Origin: Lysobacter sp.
GTDB lineage: Bacteria; Pseudomonadota; Gammaproteobacteria; Xanthomonadales; Xanthomonadaceae
Reading direction: 5' to 3'
Assembly (NCBI GenBank): GCA_008015835.1
Contig: SSGH01000025.1
Location: forward strand, 29,357 to 93,356
Length of the DNA stretch: 64,000 nt
The notes under the pieces are model-generated. The model saw only the letters and a list, made by a program, of their open reading frames with translations. It was not told where the DNA came from and did no database searches. Positions 17,213 to 26,111 of this stretch are shown piece after piece; position 1 is the first letter of the stretch; each line of letters opens with the position of its first letter. Both the position numbers and the translations under genes were made by a program.

Positions 17213-18439
17213 ATGCAACCCTTGAATCACGATGTCATACAGGACCCCGGCGCTGCGCCGATCAAGCTGTGGACCCGCGGCGTGCCGCTGGAAGACGAGG
17301 CGCGCAAGCAACTGCAGAACATCGCGAAGTTGCCGTTCATCCATCGCTGGATCGCGGTGATGCCCGACGTGCATCTGGGCAAGGGCGCGACCGTGGGTTC
17401 GGTGGTGCCGACCATCGGCGCGATCGTGCCGGCGGCGGTGGGCGTGGACATCGGCTGCGGCATGATCGCCGCGCGCACCACGCTGACCGCGAGCGATTTG
17501 CCGGACAACCTGGCCGAGATCCGCAGCGCGATCGAGCGCGCCGTGCCGCACGGCCGCACCGCGGAGCGCCACGCGCGCGACAAGGGCGCGTGGGAAAACC
17601 CGCCCGCGCTCGCCATCGAAGGTTGGTCCGAGTTGGTCGCGGATTTCGAGAAAATCTGCGAGCGTCATCCGCGCTTGAAGAACACCAACAACCTGAAGCA
17701 TCTCGGCACGCTCGGCACCGGCAATCACTTCATCGAGATTTGCCTCGACGAAGCGCAGCGTGTGTGGTTCATGCTGCACTCCGGCTCGCGCGGCGTGGGC
17801 AACGCCATCGGTTCGCACTTCATCGAGCTGGCGAAGCAGGAAATGCGCCGTTGGATGATCAATCTGCCGGATCAGGACCTCGCCTATCTGCCGGAAGGCA
17901 GCGAGCACTACGCCGATTACGTGTTCGCGGTGAACTGGGCGCAGCGCTATGCGCGCATGAACCGCGAAATCATGATGCGTCACGTGGTGGAGGCGGTGCG
18001 CAAGGCGATTCCGAAGCCGTTCGAGGCGCAGGCCGAGGCGGTGAACTGCCACCACAACTATGTGCAGATGGAGCACCACTTCGGCAAGAACGTGCACGTC
18101 ACCCGCAAGGGCGCGGTCAGCGCGCGCAAGGGCGAGCTGGGCATCATCCCGGGCAGCATGGGCGCGAAGAGTTTCATCGTGCGCGGCCTCGGCAACGAGG
18201 ACAGCTTCTGCAGTTGCAGCCACGGCGCCGGCCGCGTGATGAGCCGCACCCAGGCGAAGAAGCTGATCTCGCTCGACGACCATATCGCCGCGACCGCGCA
18301 CGTGGAATGCCGCAAAGATGCGGACGTGGTGGACGAGTCGCCCGCGGCGTACAAGTCTATCGACGCGGTGATGGAGGCGCAGAAGGATCTGGTCGAGATC
18401 GTGCACACCTTGCGGCAGGTGGTGTGTGTGAAGGGGTGA
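17213..18439 (+). CDS. rtcB: RNA-splicing ligase RtcB
   Basis: A 408-residue GTP- and Mn-dependent ligase that joins 2',3'-cyclic phosphate or 3'-phosphate RNA ends to 5'-OH ends. Metal-site motifs are MPDVHLGKGATVGSVVPT (from residue 50), GVDIGCGM with C82, and the guanylated histidine H337 in CSHGAGR, at the same number as in E. coli RtcB, whose length is also 408. ATG 17213 gives an N-terminus matching the family (PIKLWTRGVPLE); an in-frame ATG at 17198 is possible. It is expressed from the sigma-54 operon with rsr and the Y-like RNAs; with rtcA it makes the RNA-end repair pair. Confidence 0.97.
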   Translation: MQPLNHDVIQDPGAAPIKLWTRGVPLEDEARKQLQNIAKLPFIHRWIAVMPDVHLGKGATVGSVVPTIGAIVPAAVGVDIGCGMIAARTTLTASDLPDNLAEIRSAIERAVPHGRTAERHARDKGAWENPPALAIEGWSELVADFEKICERHPRLKNTNNLKHLGTLGTGNHFIEICLDEAQRVWFMLHSGSRGVGNAIGSHFIELAKQEMRRWMINLPDQDLAYLPEGSEHYADYVFAVNWAQRYARMNREIMMRHVVEAVRKAIPKPFEAQAEAVNCHHNYVQMEHHFGKNVHVTRKGAVSARKGELGIIPGSMGAKSFIVRGLGNEDSFCSCSHGAGRVMSRTQAKKLISLDDHIAATAHVECRKDADVVDESPAAYKSIDAVMEAQKDLVEIVHTLRQVVCVKG

Positions 18440-18479
18440 GGGGCCGCAAGCCTGCGCGGCACTGCCGCGCAGCGGCCCC
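18440..18479 (+). terminator. Large GC hairpin after rtcB
   Basis: Nested stems GGGGCCG (18440-18446)/CGGCCCC (18473-18479) and CTGCGCGG (18452-18459)/CCGCGCAG (18465-18472) with a 5-base loop begin right at the rtcB stop. No U-run follows. It could stop or attenuate transcription before the downstream genes. Confidence 0.45.
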
Positions 18480-18589
18480 GAACGCCCGCACAGAGATGTG
18501 CGGGCCGGGCGATCCGAAGTCGGTCATCCGTCGCCAGGGACGGCATCGACAGATGCATCTCATCCCGCGCAACATCGGCATTTCCATCG

Positions 18590-18653
18590 GTAGAGCGGCC
18601 TTCAGGCCGCTGTTTCATGCACATAGCGAGCAGCGACCTGAAGGCCGCTCTAC
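18590..18653. repeat. Inverted pair of GTAG-type REP palindromes
   Basis: Unit 1: GTAG (18590-18593), AGCGGCC, loop TTCA, GGCCGCT (to 18611). Unit 2 is inverted: AGCGACC, loop TGAA, GGCCGCT, CTAC (18632-18653). The 20-base spacer is unrelated. It belongs to the same class as the pair at 8445-8583 and lies in the rtcB-rtcA interval, where it may partly uncouple the downstream genes. Confidence 0.75.
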
Positions 18654-18700
18654 CGTTTATCCATTCTGATTCCGTAATCGAAACACATCGAGGTTTTCCC

Positions 18701-19108
18701 GTGGGCACACTTGGCCTTCTGGATACATTTTTCAACAAAGCTGTCGAAGCGAAGTTCGACGTGTCGTTTCATATATCCGACGAAAAGGGTTGCGTCGTTT
18801 TCGTAGACCCTACCGGGTATTTCGGCGACATCGAAGTTTATGCGGACGACGACGAACTGACGGTCGGCTTCGGCCGATTTACGCACGCTAATTTCGGATG
18901 TTATCGAGAAGGCGTCCCGAAAAATGACGTTCACGACGAGATCGCATCCGATGTGATCGATACTTTTCGCAAGGTTTTTGACGGCGATCTCCGCTTCTAT
19001 GGCAGCCATGCGGGCGGCGGCGGTTATGAACCCGCCATCCTCGAACCTTCCTATACGCCTTGGTTCGCCGACCTCGAACGCTTCGCTTGGCCCAAGGCCG
19101 CACGCTAA
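18701..19108 (+). CDS. Hypothetical protein between rtcB and rtcA
   Basis: A 135-residue soluble, acidic protein (DIEVYADDDELTVGFGRFTHANF; a glycine-rich HAGGGGYEP near residue 110). I do not recognise a family. The open frame extends upstream through the REP pair, so a start there is unlikely; GTG 18701 is preferred because GAGG lies 7 bases before it. Base composition is lower in G+C than rtcB and rtcA, suggesting separate acquisition. The order rtcB-this gene-rtcA on one strand hints at a link with RNA repair or simply an insertion. Confidence 0.65.
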   Translation: MGTLGLLDTFFNKAVEAKFDVSFHISDEKGCVVFVDPTGYFGDIEVYADDDELTVGFGRFTHANFGCYREGVPKNDVHDEIASDVIDTFRKVFDGDLRFYGSHAGGGGYEPAILEPSYTPWFADLERFAWPKAAR

Positions 19109-19152
19109 GCGCATCACTTGGCGATCGAACCTATCAACCCTATTCTGATTTC

Positions 19153-20172
19153 ATGACCACGATCGAACTCGACGGCTCCGCCGGCGGCGGCCAACTGCTC
19201 CGCACAGCGCTCAGCCTTAGCCTCTGCACCGGCACGGGCTTCGCGATGACGCGCATTCGCGCCAAGCGCGCGAAGCCGGGCTTGATGCGTCAGCATCTGA
19301 CCGCGGTGAACGCCGCGGCGCGGATCGGTAACGCCTACACCGAAGGCGCGGAACTCGGCGCGACCACGCTGCGTTTCGAGCCCGGCCCGGTCGTGCCCGG
19401 CGAGTACGCGTTCGCGACCGGCAGCGCGGGCTCGGCGACGCTCGTGTTGCAGACGATTTTGCCGCCGCTGTGGCGCTGCGATGCGCCGTCGCGGCTGCGC
19501 TTGGAGGGCGGCACGCACAATCCGTTGGCGCCTAGCGCCGATTTCGTCGCCGACACCTTTTTGCCGGCCTTGGCGAAGATCGGCGTCGATGCTTCGATCG
19601 AGATCGAGCGCCCGGGATTTTTTCCAGCGGGCGGCGGCATTCTGCACGTGGGCGTCTCGCCCGCGCCGACGCTGCGGCATGTCGAATTCGTCGAACGCGG
19701 CGTGCTCGAATCCATCGAGGCGACCGCGATGCTGTCGGGCTTGGCGTCGAGCATCGGTCAGCGCGAACTGGACGTGTTGGGTCGCCGCTTCGATCTGGGT
19801 CAGAACGCGCTGCAGTTGCGGCAAACGCGGCCGAGCCTCGGACCGGGCAACGCCTTGCTCTTGCGCGTGCGCCACGCCGCGCACGTCGAAACCTTCACCG
19901 GTCACGGCGAGCGCGGAGTGTCGGCCGAGCGCGTCGCGGAGCGCTTGGCGGACGAAGCGCAGGCGTATCTGAACAGCTCCGCCTGCGTCGGCGAGCATTT
20001 GTCCGACCAATTGCTACTGCCGATGGCGCTGGCGGGCGGCGGCGCGTTCACCGTCGGCGCGATCAGCGAACATCTGCAGAGCAATGCGCGGCTGATCGAG
20101 AAATTCCTTCCGGTCGACATCGATTGGCGGCAAACGGCGGCGCAGGCGTGGCGCGTGGAGATTCAGGCTTAA
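19153..20172 (+). CDS. rtcA: RNA 3'-terminal phosphate cyclase RtcA
   Basis: A 339-residue enzyme that uses ATP to convert RNA 3'-phosphate ends to 2',3'-cyclic phosphates, supplying ends for RtcB. Family landmarks are the N-terminal DGSAGGGQLLRTALSLS, IRAKRAKPGLMRQHLTAV near 32-50, the GGGTHN-type LEGGTHNPLAPS near 117, and the adenylated histidine, probably H307 in SEHLQSNARLIEKFL, close to H309 of E. coli. Length is usual (about 340). ATG 19153 starts the conserved N-terminus exactly. It is the last recognisable gene of the RNA-repair set. Confidence 0.96.
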   Translation: MTTIELDGSAGGGQLLRTALSLSLCTGTGFAMTRIRAKRAKPGLMRQHLTAVNAAARIGNAYTEGAELGATTLRFEPGPVVPGEYAFATGSAGSATLVLQTILPPLWRCDAPSRLRLEGGTHNPLAPSADFVADTFLPALAKIGVDASIEIERPGFFPAGGGILHVGVSPAPTLRHVEFVERGVLESIEATAMLSGLASSIGQRELDVLGRRFDLGQNALQLRQTRPSLGPGNALLLRVRHAAHVETFTGHGERGVSAERVAERLADEAQAYLNSSACVGEHLSDQLLLPMALAGGGAFTVGAISEHLQSNARLIEKFLPVDIDWRQTAAQAWRVEIQA

Positions 20173-20312
20173 CGCGACGCGCGCGCGACGACGAGCGGCG
20201 CGCGCTCATGCGCCGCTTGCGTTCGCGAGTGCTACGCTTCGCGTGCTCCTTCCGCGACGAGCTTCGGTCACGCCGCGTTCGCCGCATCGATTTCGCCCAA
20301 GAGGACTCGCGC

Positions 20313-20771
20313 ATGACCGACGCCACCGGAACCGTTCGCTTCCACCGCGTACTGCGCGCGCCGCCGGAGCGCGTCTATCGCGCCTTTCTCGAACCGAACG
20401 CCCTGGCGAAATGGTTGCCGCCGCACGGCTTCGTCTGCGCCGTCGAACGACTGGACGCGCGCGTCGGCGGCAGTTTCCGGATGACGTTCGTCAATTTCGG
20501 CGCCGGCGTCGGCCACAGCTTCGGCGGCACCTATCTCGAACTGGTTCCGAACGAACGCATCCGCTACAACGACGTTTTCGACGACCCGAACCTCCCGGGC
20601 GAAATGCAGACCCTCGTCGAACTGCGTCCGGTAAGCTGCGGCACCGAACTGCGCATCGAACAATCCGGGATACCGTCCGCGATTCCGACCGAGATGTGTT
20701 ACCTCGGCTGGCAGGAGTCGCTGCAGTTGTTGGCGCTGCTGATCGAACCGGAGATCCCCGCCGGCGCTTGA
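20313..20771 (+). CDS. SRPBCC / AHSA1-domain protein
   Basis: A 152-residue single-domain protein of the START-like AHSA1 group: N-terminal VRFHRVLRAPPERVYRAFLEPNALAKWLPP, then GGSFRMTF, the strand GGTYLELVPNERIRYNDVF and a C-terminal helix (CYLGWQESLQLLALLIE). Such proteins bind hydrophobic ligands in a helix-grip cavity; the ligand is unknown. AGAGGA precedes the ATG at 20313; longer readings upstream lack support. It is followed 33 bp later by a DUF1428 gene on the same strand, probably co-transcribed. Confidence 0.87.
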   Translation: MTDATGTVRFHRVLRAPPERVYRAFLEPNALAKWLPPHGFVCAVERLDARVGGSFRMTFVNFGAGVGHSFGGTYLELVPNERIRYNDVFDDPNLPGEMQTLVELRPVSCGTELRIEQSGIPSAIPTEMCYLGWQESLQLLALLIEPEIPAGA

Positions 20772-20804
20772 TCGCCGCATCGTTCACTCACCAGGAGAAA
20801 ACGC

Positions 20805-21161
20805 ATGGCCTACGTCGATGGTTTCGTTCTTCCGGTTCCGAAAGACAAGCTGGACGCGTATCGCAAGTTAGCGCGTAAAGCCGGAAAAATTTGGAAGGAA
20901 TACGGCGCGTTGGAATACGTCGAGTGCGTCGCGGACGACGTGCAGCCCGGCAAGCTCACCTCGTTTCCGCAAGCGGTGAAGCTCAAGCCGGACGAAGTGG
21001 TGGTGTTTTCGTGGATCGTCTACGCCTCGCGCGCCCAGCGCGACAAGATCAACGCGAAGGTGATGGCCGACCCGCGCCTCGCGTCGATGGATCCGAAGAG
21101 CATGCCCTTCGACGGCAAACGCATGTTCTGGGGCGGCTTCAAGCCCATCGTGACGATGTAG
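20805..21161 (+). CDS. DUF1428 family protein
   Basis: A 118-residue protein with the DUF1428 pattern: YVDGFVLPVPKDKLDAYRKLA at the N-terminus, WKEYGALEYVECVADDV near 31-45, EVVVFSWIVYASRAQRD near 65 and a C-terminal MPFDGKRMFWGGFKPIV. The fold is a small ferredoxin-like dimeric barrel; no biochemical role is established. AGGAGA lies 8 bases before the ATG. SRPBCC and DUF1428 genes often occur together in proteobacteria, as here. Confidence 0.9.
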   Translation: MAYVDGFVLPVPKDKLDAYRKLARKAGKIWKEYGALEYVECVADDVQPGKLTSFPQAVKLKPDEVVVFSWIVYASRAQRDKINAKVMADPRLASMDPKSMPFDGKRMFWGGFKPIVTM

Positions 21162-21346
21162 CGCTGCCCGCACCCAAGCGACGCCCGCCGACATGCCGGC
21201 CGATGCGCCGGCTGGGCGTCGTGCTCGCTCGGGATTTGAACGCCGGTTCACATTCGTTTGGCAGACTCGCCGTTTCCCCCACAGGACTTCGTCCGCGCGC
21301 AGCCGCATCGGCACGGCCCGCGCGGCGCTCGCGAAACGCATCGGAT

Positions 21347-22039
21347 ATGACCCAGGAATCGCTCCGCATTCTGCTCGTCGAAGACAATCATGCGCTGCGC
21401 GAAGGCATCGCCGCGCTGTTCGAATCCCATGGGCACCGCACCGACTTCGCCATCGACGGCCGCGGCGGCCTACAGCTCGCGCTCGGCGACCCGCCGCCGG
21501 ATGTGGTGGTGCTCGATCTGAACCTCCCCGGCATGGACGGCCTGCGCGTGTGCGAAGCGCTGCGCGAACGCGCCGACCGGCATATTCCGGTGCTGATGCT
21601 CACCGCGCGCGACACGCTGCACGACAAACTGCGCGGCTTCGATGTGGGCGCCGACGATTACTTGGTCAAGCCGTTCGCCGGGGAGGAATTGCTGGCGCGC
21701 TGTTTGGCGCTGTCCCGACGCCACCGCAGCGGCGAGAGCCATCAACTGCACGTGGGCTCGTTGACCATCGACCGCCGCACCGGTACCGTCGTGCGCCACG
21801 GGCAACGGCTCGAACTGCAACAGATGTCGTATCGCATCCTGCTCATCCTCGCCGAAGCCTGGCCGCGAACGCTGACGCGCTCGGAGTTGATCCAACGCCT
21901 CTGGGGCGACGAAGCGCCGCCGTCCGACCCGCTGCGTTCGCATCTGTATCTGCTGCGGCAAACCTTGGACCGGCCATTTCCCAAGCCCATGCTGCTGACC
22001 GTGCACGGCGTCGGTTTCAAGTTGGACGGCGAGGCGTGA
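21347..22039 (+). CDS. OmpR-family response regulator
   Basis: A 230-residue regulator. The receiver domain (1-120) has acidic residues E12 and D13 in LLVEDNHALREG, phospho-acceptor D57 in VLDLNLPGMDG and KPF at about 110. The winged-helix domain (about 130-228) ends VHGVGFKLDG, and SDPLRSHLYLLRQTLD forms the recognition region. Its stop overlaps the GTG start of the histidine kinase. Several in-frame starts exist upstream; ATG 21347 fits the family. The target genes are not apparent. Confidence 0.93.
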   Translation: MTQESLRILLVEDNHALREGIAALFESHGHRTDFAIDGRGGLQLALGDPPPDVVVLDLNLPGMDGLRVCEALRERADRHIPVLMLTARDTLHDKLRGFDVGADDYLVKPFAGEELLARCLALSRRHRSGESHQLHVGSLTIDRRTGTVVRHGQRLELQQMSYRILLILAEAWPRTLTRSELIQRLWGDEAPPSDPLRSHLYLLRQTLDRPFPKPMLLTVHGVGFKLDGEA

Positions 22040-23325
22040 TCGCGACGCGGCGAGGGCTGCAGCGGCAGATCATGCTGGTCTTCGCCGGTTTCACGCTCGC
22101 CGTCACGCTGTTGTTCGCGCTGTACGCGGTGGCCTTCGTCTACACCGTCGAAGACCGCTTCTTGATGTCGCAGATGGACGAGGAAGCCGCGTACCTCGTT
22201 CAAGAACGCCTGCGAACCGGCGCATGGCCGTCCCCGCGCGCACCGTCGATGCGCGTCTACACCGACAGCAAGGGCATGCCCACCGCGGTGCGCGCCGGCT
22301 TGGAAGCCGACCCGCGACGGCGGAAATTTTCCGAGCGCAGCGGCCGGTCTTTCCGGCTGCTGCCGATCGCCGACGGCCGCAGCCAAGCGTGGTTGCTGTA
22401 CGAAGTGAGCGAACGTTCGGTGGTGCGCCCGATTCGCGGCCAGATTTTCTTCTTCCTGGGCTGGTCGGCGTTCGTCGCCTTGGTGGTGTCGCTGGTGCTC
22501 GGCGGCTGGCTCGCGCAGCGCATCGGCGCGCCGCTGTCGCGATTGGCGCATGCGGTGGAGGCGATGCAGCCCAACGATCTGCCGGATCGTTTGGCCGCTG
22601 GCGCGAGCAACGACGAAGTGGGCGTCTTGGCGCGCGGTTTGGAGCAACTGATTCGCCGCATTCGCGCCTTCATCGCGCGCGAGCAGGATTTCACCCGTGA
22701 CGCGAGCCACGAATTGCGCACGCCGCTGGCGGTGATCCGAATGGCCGGCGAGCGCTTAGCGGTCGAGTCGGGGCTCAGCGACGAGGGGCGCGCGCATCTG
22801 GAAAACGTGCTGCAGTCGGCCTCGCAGCTCGAACAAACGGTGGTGACCTTGCTCGCGCTCGCGCGCGAGCAGACGATCGACAGCGGCGCGGAGCGCACGT
22901 GCTTGCTGCCGATCGTCGAACGCGTGATCGTCGAACAATCGCCGCTGATCGGCGACCGGCCCATCGCTGTCGAGGTCGACGTGCCCGATGCGTTCGCGTT
23001 CGCAAAACCCGCCAGCGTGCTGCACATCTTGCTGTCGAATCTGATCGGCAACGCCTTCGCGCACACCGCGCGCGGCGAGGTGTGGATCGATGTCGACGGC
23101 GATCTGTTGCGCATCGCCAATCACGGCGTCGCGATCGACCCCCGCGTGCGCGCCGAGATGGGCAAACCGTTCCGCAAGCGCGAAGGCAGCGCGGGGTTCG
23201 GCCTCGGCTTGGCGATCGTGCAGCGCTTATGCGACCGCTACGCCATCGAGATGCGAATCGATCACGACGAAACCGGCACCGTGGCGAGCATTCGTTGCGA
23301 AACACCTGAGACGAAACGCGGCTGA
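22036..23325 (+). CDS. Membrane sensor histidine kinase
   Basis: A 429-residue kinase starting at GTG 22036, overlapping the regulator stop (GTGA). Order: membrane segment 1 (about 12-32), a roughly 105-residue periplasmic loop, membrane segment 2 (about 140-160), HAMP, the dimerisation helix with phospho-histidine in DFTRDASHELRTPLAVI (about 215-230), and a HATPase domain with N box LLSNLIGNAFAHTA (near 335) and G box FGLGLAIV (near 393). The periplasmic loop has no family I can name, so the signal is unknown. It is cognate to the adjacent OmpR-type regulator. Confidence 0.93.
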   Translation: MIATRRGLQRQIMLVFAGFTLAVTLLFALYAVAFVYTVEDRFLMSQMDEEAAYLVQERLRTGAWPSPRAPSMRVYTDSKGMPTAVRAGLEADPRRRKFSERSGRSFRLLPIADGRSQAWLLYEVSERSVVRPIRGQIFFFLGWSAFVALVVSLVLGGWLAQRIGAPLSRLAHAVEAMQPNDLPDRLAAGASNDEVGVLARGLEQLIRRIRAFIAREQDFTRDASHELRTPLAVIRMAGERLAVESGLSDEGRAHLENVLQSASQLEQTVVTLLALAREQTIDSGAERTCLLPIVERVIVEQSPLIGDRPIAVEVDVPDAFAFAKPASVLHILLSNLIGNAFAHTARGEVWIDVDGDLLRIANHGVAIDPRVRAEMGKPFRKREGSAGFGLGLAIVQRLCDRYAIEMRIDHDETGTVASIRCETPETKRG

Positions 23326-23364
23326 GCACAGCGTTCGCGGGCGAATACGCGCGCCGCGAAGCGA

Positions 23365-24402
23365 TTACGCCACACCATGCGCCGCCAAAAGGCCGCGCGC
23401 CAATTCGATCACCCGCCGCCGCAGCTCCGGCGGTTCCAGCACGCGGACCTGATCGCCGAACGACAGCCACTGCCGCGCGCCATGTTCGATCGATTCGATC
23501 GCGACCCAATACTCGCGCCAGCCCTCGGTCGCGGCCGCATCGGGAATGAGCACGGCCTTGATCCGAAGATTCTCCAGCCAGGTTTCGCCCCGCGCGGTCA
23601 GCGCCACGCGCGCGCGCGAACGCGCCAGATCGGCCTCGAATCGCGCCAACGATTCGCGCCAGTAGGCGCTCAAATCGAAATGCTTTGGACGTTTGAAGGT
23701 CTGCCCCAACGCTTCGAACTCGGCAATATTCGCGACCCGATAGGTCGCGATCTTCGACGCAACCTTATTCTGCGGGGTTTTATTGGGGATTTCCCGCTTG
23801 GCGGCGCCGCGCTTCGACGCCGCCGGTGTCGCCGCATCGACCGACCGCGCGACCAGATACCAGGCGCCGCCTTTCAACACGACGCCCAGCGGTTCGACCT
23901 CGCGCGAACGCGCGCGCTCCCAGCTACGATAGCGAATCGCGATGCGGCGGCCGCTCCACACCGCGTCGACCACCTCGCGCAGAAACCTCGGCGTTTCCTG
24001 CTGCCGATACCAGTCGTTCGGATCGATCAGCAAGCGCTCCAACACCCGCGACGCGCGATCGCGCCACTCCGCCGGCAAGCCCGCGACCACTTTGACCCGC
24101 GACGATAGCGCCGCCGCGCCGAGCCCGAGTTCCGCCGCGGGCCCGGGTAAGCCGGCGAGAAACAGCGCCTGCGTTTCGTCGGCGGTCAAACCGGTGAGCT
24201 GCGTGCTCCAACCTTCGCGCAAGCGATAGCCGCCGTTGCGCCCGCGTTCGCCCCACACCGGCACGCCGGCCGCGGACAACCGGTCTATGTCGCGCAGGAT
24301 GGTGCGCTCGGACACTTCCAAGGTCTGCGCCAACGCGACCGAGGTCATGCCGTTGCGCGCCTGCAGCATCATCAGAATCGACAGCAGACGGCTCGAATTC
24401 AT
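23365..24402 (-). CDS. WYL-domain transcriptional regulator (YafY-like)
   Basis: A 345-residue regulator: an N-terminal winged HTH (MTSVALAQTLEVSERTILRDI, near residues 19-39), GERGRNGGYRLREG after it, then a WYL domain (about 140-260; RRIAIRYRSW and GVVLKGGAWYLVARS) and a C-terminal WCX extension. WYL domains sense nucleic-acid or nucleotide ligands in several known cases. A K/S/A-rich insertion (about residues 195-215) interrupts the WYL domain. It follows a Tat-exported protein gene on the same strand with an 85-bp gap, which may be its target. Confidence 0.9.
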   Translation of the reverse strand: MNSSRLLSILMMLQARNGMTSVALAQTLEVSERTILRDIDRLSAAGVPVWGERGRNGGYRLREGWSTQLTGLTADETQALFLAGLPGPAAELGLGAAALSSRVKVVAGLPAEWRDRASRVLERLLIDPNDWYRQQETPRFLREVVDAVWSGRRIAIRYRSWERARSREVEPLGVVLKGGAWYLVARSVDAATPAASKRGAAKREIPNKTPQNKVASKIATYRVANIAEFEALGQTFKRPKHFDLSAYWRESLARFEADLARSRARVALTARGETWLENLRIKAVLIPDAAATEGWREYWVAIESIEHGARQWLSFGDQVRVLEPPELRRRVIELARGLLAAHGVA

Positions 24403-24487
24403 TGGGCGCGCTCAATCACGACAACGCATGTCGTGTTTCGATGCGCACCGTAGTGCCCGCCTCCGCGCGCGTCAACTCGGCGCGCGA

Positions 24488-25180
24488 TCACGCGCTCCGC
24501 GGCGGCCCGATGCGCGTCCAATCCATGAACCAGTTGTACTCCCACGTCTTGCTCGCATCGCGCGACACCGATTGATGCCAGCGGCAGCGCCCATCCGCGA
24601 TCCGATCCCATACGCCGCGCACCAGAATCGGTTTGCCCTCGTCGCTGTCTTCGGCGATGAAGATGCCCACGCCTTCGACGAAATGCCCGGTCAGCCCAGG
24701 CGGCGCCAACGCGCCGCTGCGCGCGTTCACCCAGAAGTCGTTCCACACTTTCTTGTCGACATCGAGCAAACGCAGCCCCATGCCGGCGAAATCGCGCGCC
24801 GGGATGCGCAGTTCCTCCACGCTGCCGACGCCGCCGAGAATCGTCCAACACGTCGCCTCGCCCTCGAACGTGTCCCACTCCGCATCCTTCGGCGATTTCA
24901 GGCGCCGATGCGCGATGCGCCATTCGCCGTGCAGGAAATCGAAATCGCCCGGCTTGCCCGGCGGCGGCGAAGCGGGCAGCGCCGGCACGACCGGATTCCA
25001 CGGATCGTCGCCTCCCGCGCCGTTGCTGGCGCCTCGACTCGCACCGACGCCCGCACCGCTGCCCGCGCCACCGGAACTCGGACTCGCCGCCGCGATGCCG
25101 CCGGCCGCGATACCCGCCACCGCGGCGATACCGGACGCCATCCAATGACGGCGGGTAAGATCGATCGACAAAGACGACAT
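24488..25180 (-). CDS. Tat-exported protein of DUF1579-like type
   Basis: A 230-residue protein. The N-terminus (LTRRHWMASGIAAVAG) is a twin-arginine signal, followed by a long G/S/A-rich linker (about residues 32-58) and a single domain that opens FDFLHGEWRIAHRRLK. FDFLxGxW is the hallmark of DUF1579-like lipocalin-fold proteins. The C-terminal part has several tryptophans (GVWDRIADGRCRWHQSVS, WEYNWFMDW). Function is unknown. The WYL regulator gene follows on the same strand, and the 494 bp upstream carry no gene. Confidence 0.78.
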   Translation of the reverse strand: MSSLSIDLTRRHWMASGIAAVAGIAAGGIAAASPSSGGAGSGAGVGASRGASNGAGGDDPWNPVVPALPASPPPGKPGDFDFLHGEWRIAHRRLKSPKDAEWDTFEGEATCWTILGGVGSVEELRIPARDFAGMGLRLLDVDKKVWNDFWVNARSGALAPPGLTGHFVEGVGIFIAEDSDEGKPILVRGVWDRIADGRCRWHQSVSRDASKTWEYNWFMDWTRIGPPRSA

Positions 25181-25674
25181 GGCGCGGCTCCGAAGCGGGA
25201 AGGTGAATGCACCTTACGGCGGTAAACACGACATGGGCTGTCGTGATTTCTTCGGAGATTCTGTCGAGGCGGATTCGGGCGGTCGGCGTATGCCGGTACG
25301 AAGCGAGATCGCCCGAGAAACAGCCGTCGTACCGATGTTCACTTCGGATCGCGTGGCGAGAGGGTCATAGCCCCCTCGGATTCGAGCCGTATCCCAATAA
25401 GCTCGACGTGCCGAAATGCGAAGCACTCAACGGCAATGCTTGCGCGATATCTGTTGCCTGGGCACCTGAGATCCAGGTGCTCTCTCATTGAGGATCACAA
25501 CGTAGTGAAATAGCGCGGAGAACAAACAAATTTTGAAGAATATCCATGTGCTGCTTCATTCGCTGTCTTCACAGCTTCACCGGCTGGTGGAAACGTTGAA
25601 CGCGCCTCATGCGGGACCAATGTAGCCGGCGGCGACAAAAAAAGCTCTCTTCCCCGCCTTGAACGCTTGATTCG
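25181..25674. other. Gene-free 494-bp stretch at the left border of the defence-like island
   Basis: No credible ORF. Composition changes from GC-rich to mixed near 25480. It contains the 31-nt sequence at 25456-25486 that recurs at 31336-31366. A weak inverted match GGTACGA...TCGTACC (about 25295-25335) lies in its left half. The region is a plausible boundary of inserted DNA. Confidence 0.5.
25456..25486 (+). repeat. Left copy of a 31-nt imperfect direct repeat bracketing an island
   Basis: This 31-nt sequence starts GCCTGGGCACCT and ends GTGCTCTCTC, with an internal inverted repeat GCACCT...AGGTGC. The same pattern recurs at 31336-31366 in the same orientation with 25 of 31 bases identical. 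The two copies bracket the methylase and PRTase/ATPase genes. Confidence 0.5.
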
Positions 25675-26091
25675 TCAGCGCTGTCGCCTATGACTCGCTT
25701 TTCCATGACGTAGCAAAATCAACAGCGCCTGCTTAGTCGCGGGCTCACTATCGCTCAACTGATTGATAATATCATCATCAATCGAGAATTTAACCTGGTC
25801 GGATTCTGGTGCTCTATATGGCAGCATCGGCACGCCTTGTCCGGTCAAGATATAGTGCAAGTTCGGCATCTGGCCCGTACGACGTCCTTGCTGGTCTGCA
25901 AAGGCTGCAACTCTTGAAAAATCAGGTAAAACAGAACCTCTTTTCACCTTATGTAACGTCGTAGCATTTGCATAGCCGAGAGCTCGCGCAGCGTCGGCCA
26001 TCGATAGACTGAGTTGGCCTTCCAATACATCAATCAGGCGGCTAGAAATCGCCTGGATATCGTGTTCACGAGAGCGTTGCGTTCTTGGCAT
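25675..26091 (-). CDS. Small HTH-type DNA-binding protein
   Basis: A 138-residue protein with a helix-turn-helix pattern in its N-terminal half: LSMADAARALGYANATTLHKVKRG (helices near residues 29-52), resembling XRE/Cro-like or phage repressor folds, followed by PDFSRVAAFADQ and YILTGQGVPM, phrases typical of repressor-type helical domains. The C-terminal third is helical and basic. It is divergent from the methylase with a 20-bp gap, so it probably regulates the methylase promoter; that is inference. G+C is lower than in the chromosomal neighbours. Confidence 0.7.
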   Translation of the reverse strand: MPRTQRSREHDIQAISSRLIDVLEGQLSLSMADAARALGYANATTLHKVKRGSVLPDFSRVAAFADQQGRRTGQMPNLHYILTGQGVPMLPYRAPESDQVKFSIDDDIINQLSDSEPATKQALLILLRHGKASHRRQR

Positions 26092-26111
26092 TTTATTGAT
26101 ATTATCAAATC

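Noticed and set aside
17029..18669. 546-codon plus-strand frame over rtcB
   Set aside because: Shadow frame of rtcB, low-complexity Arg/Gly content.
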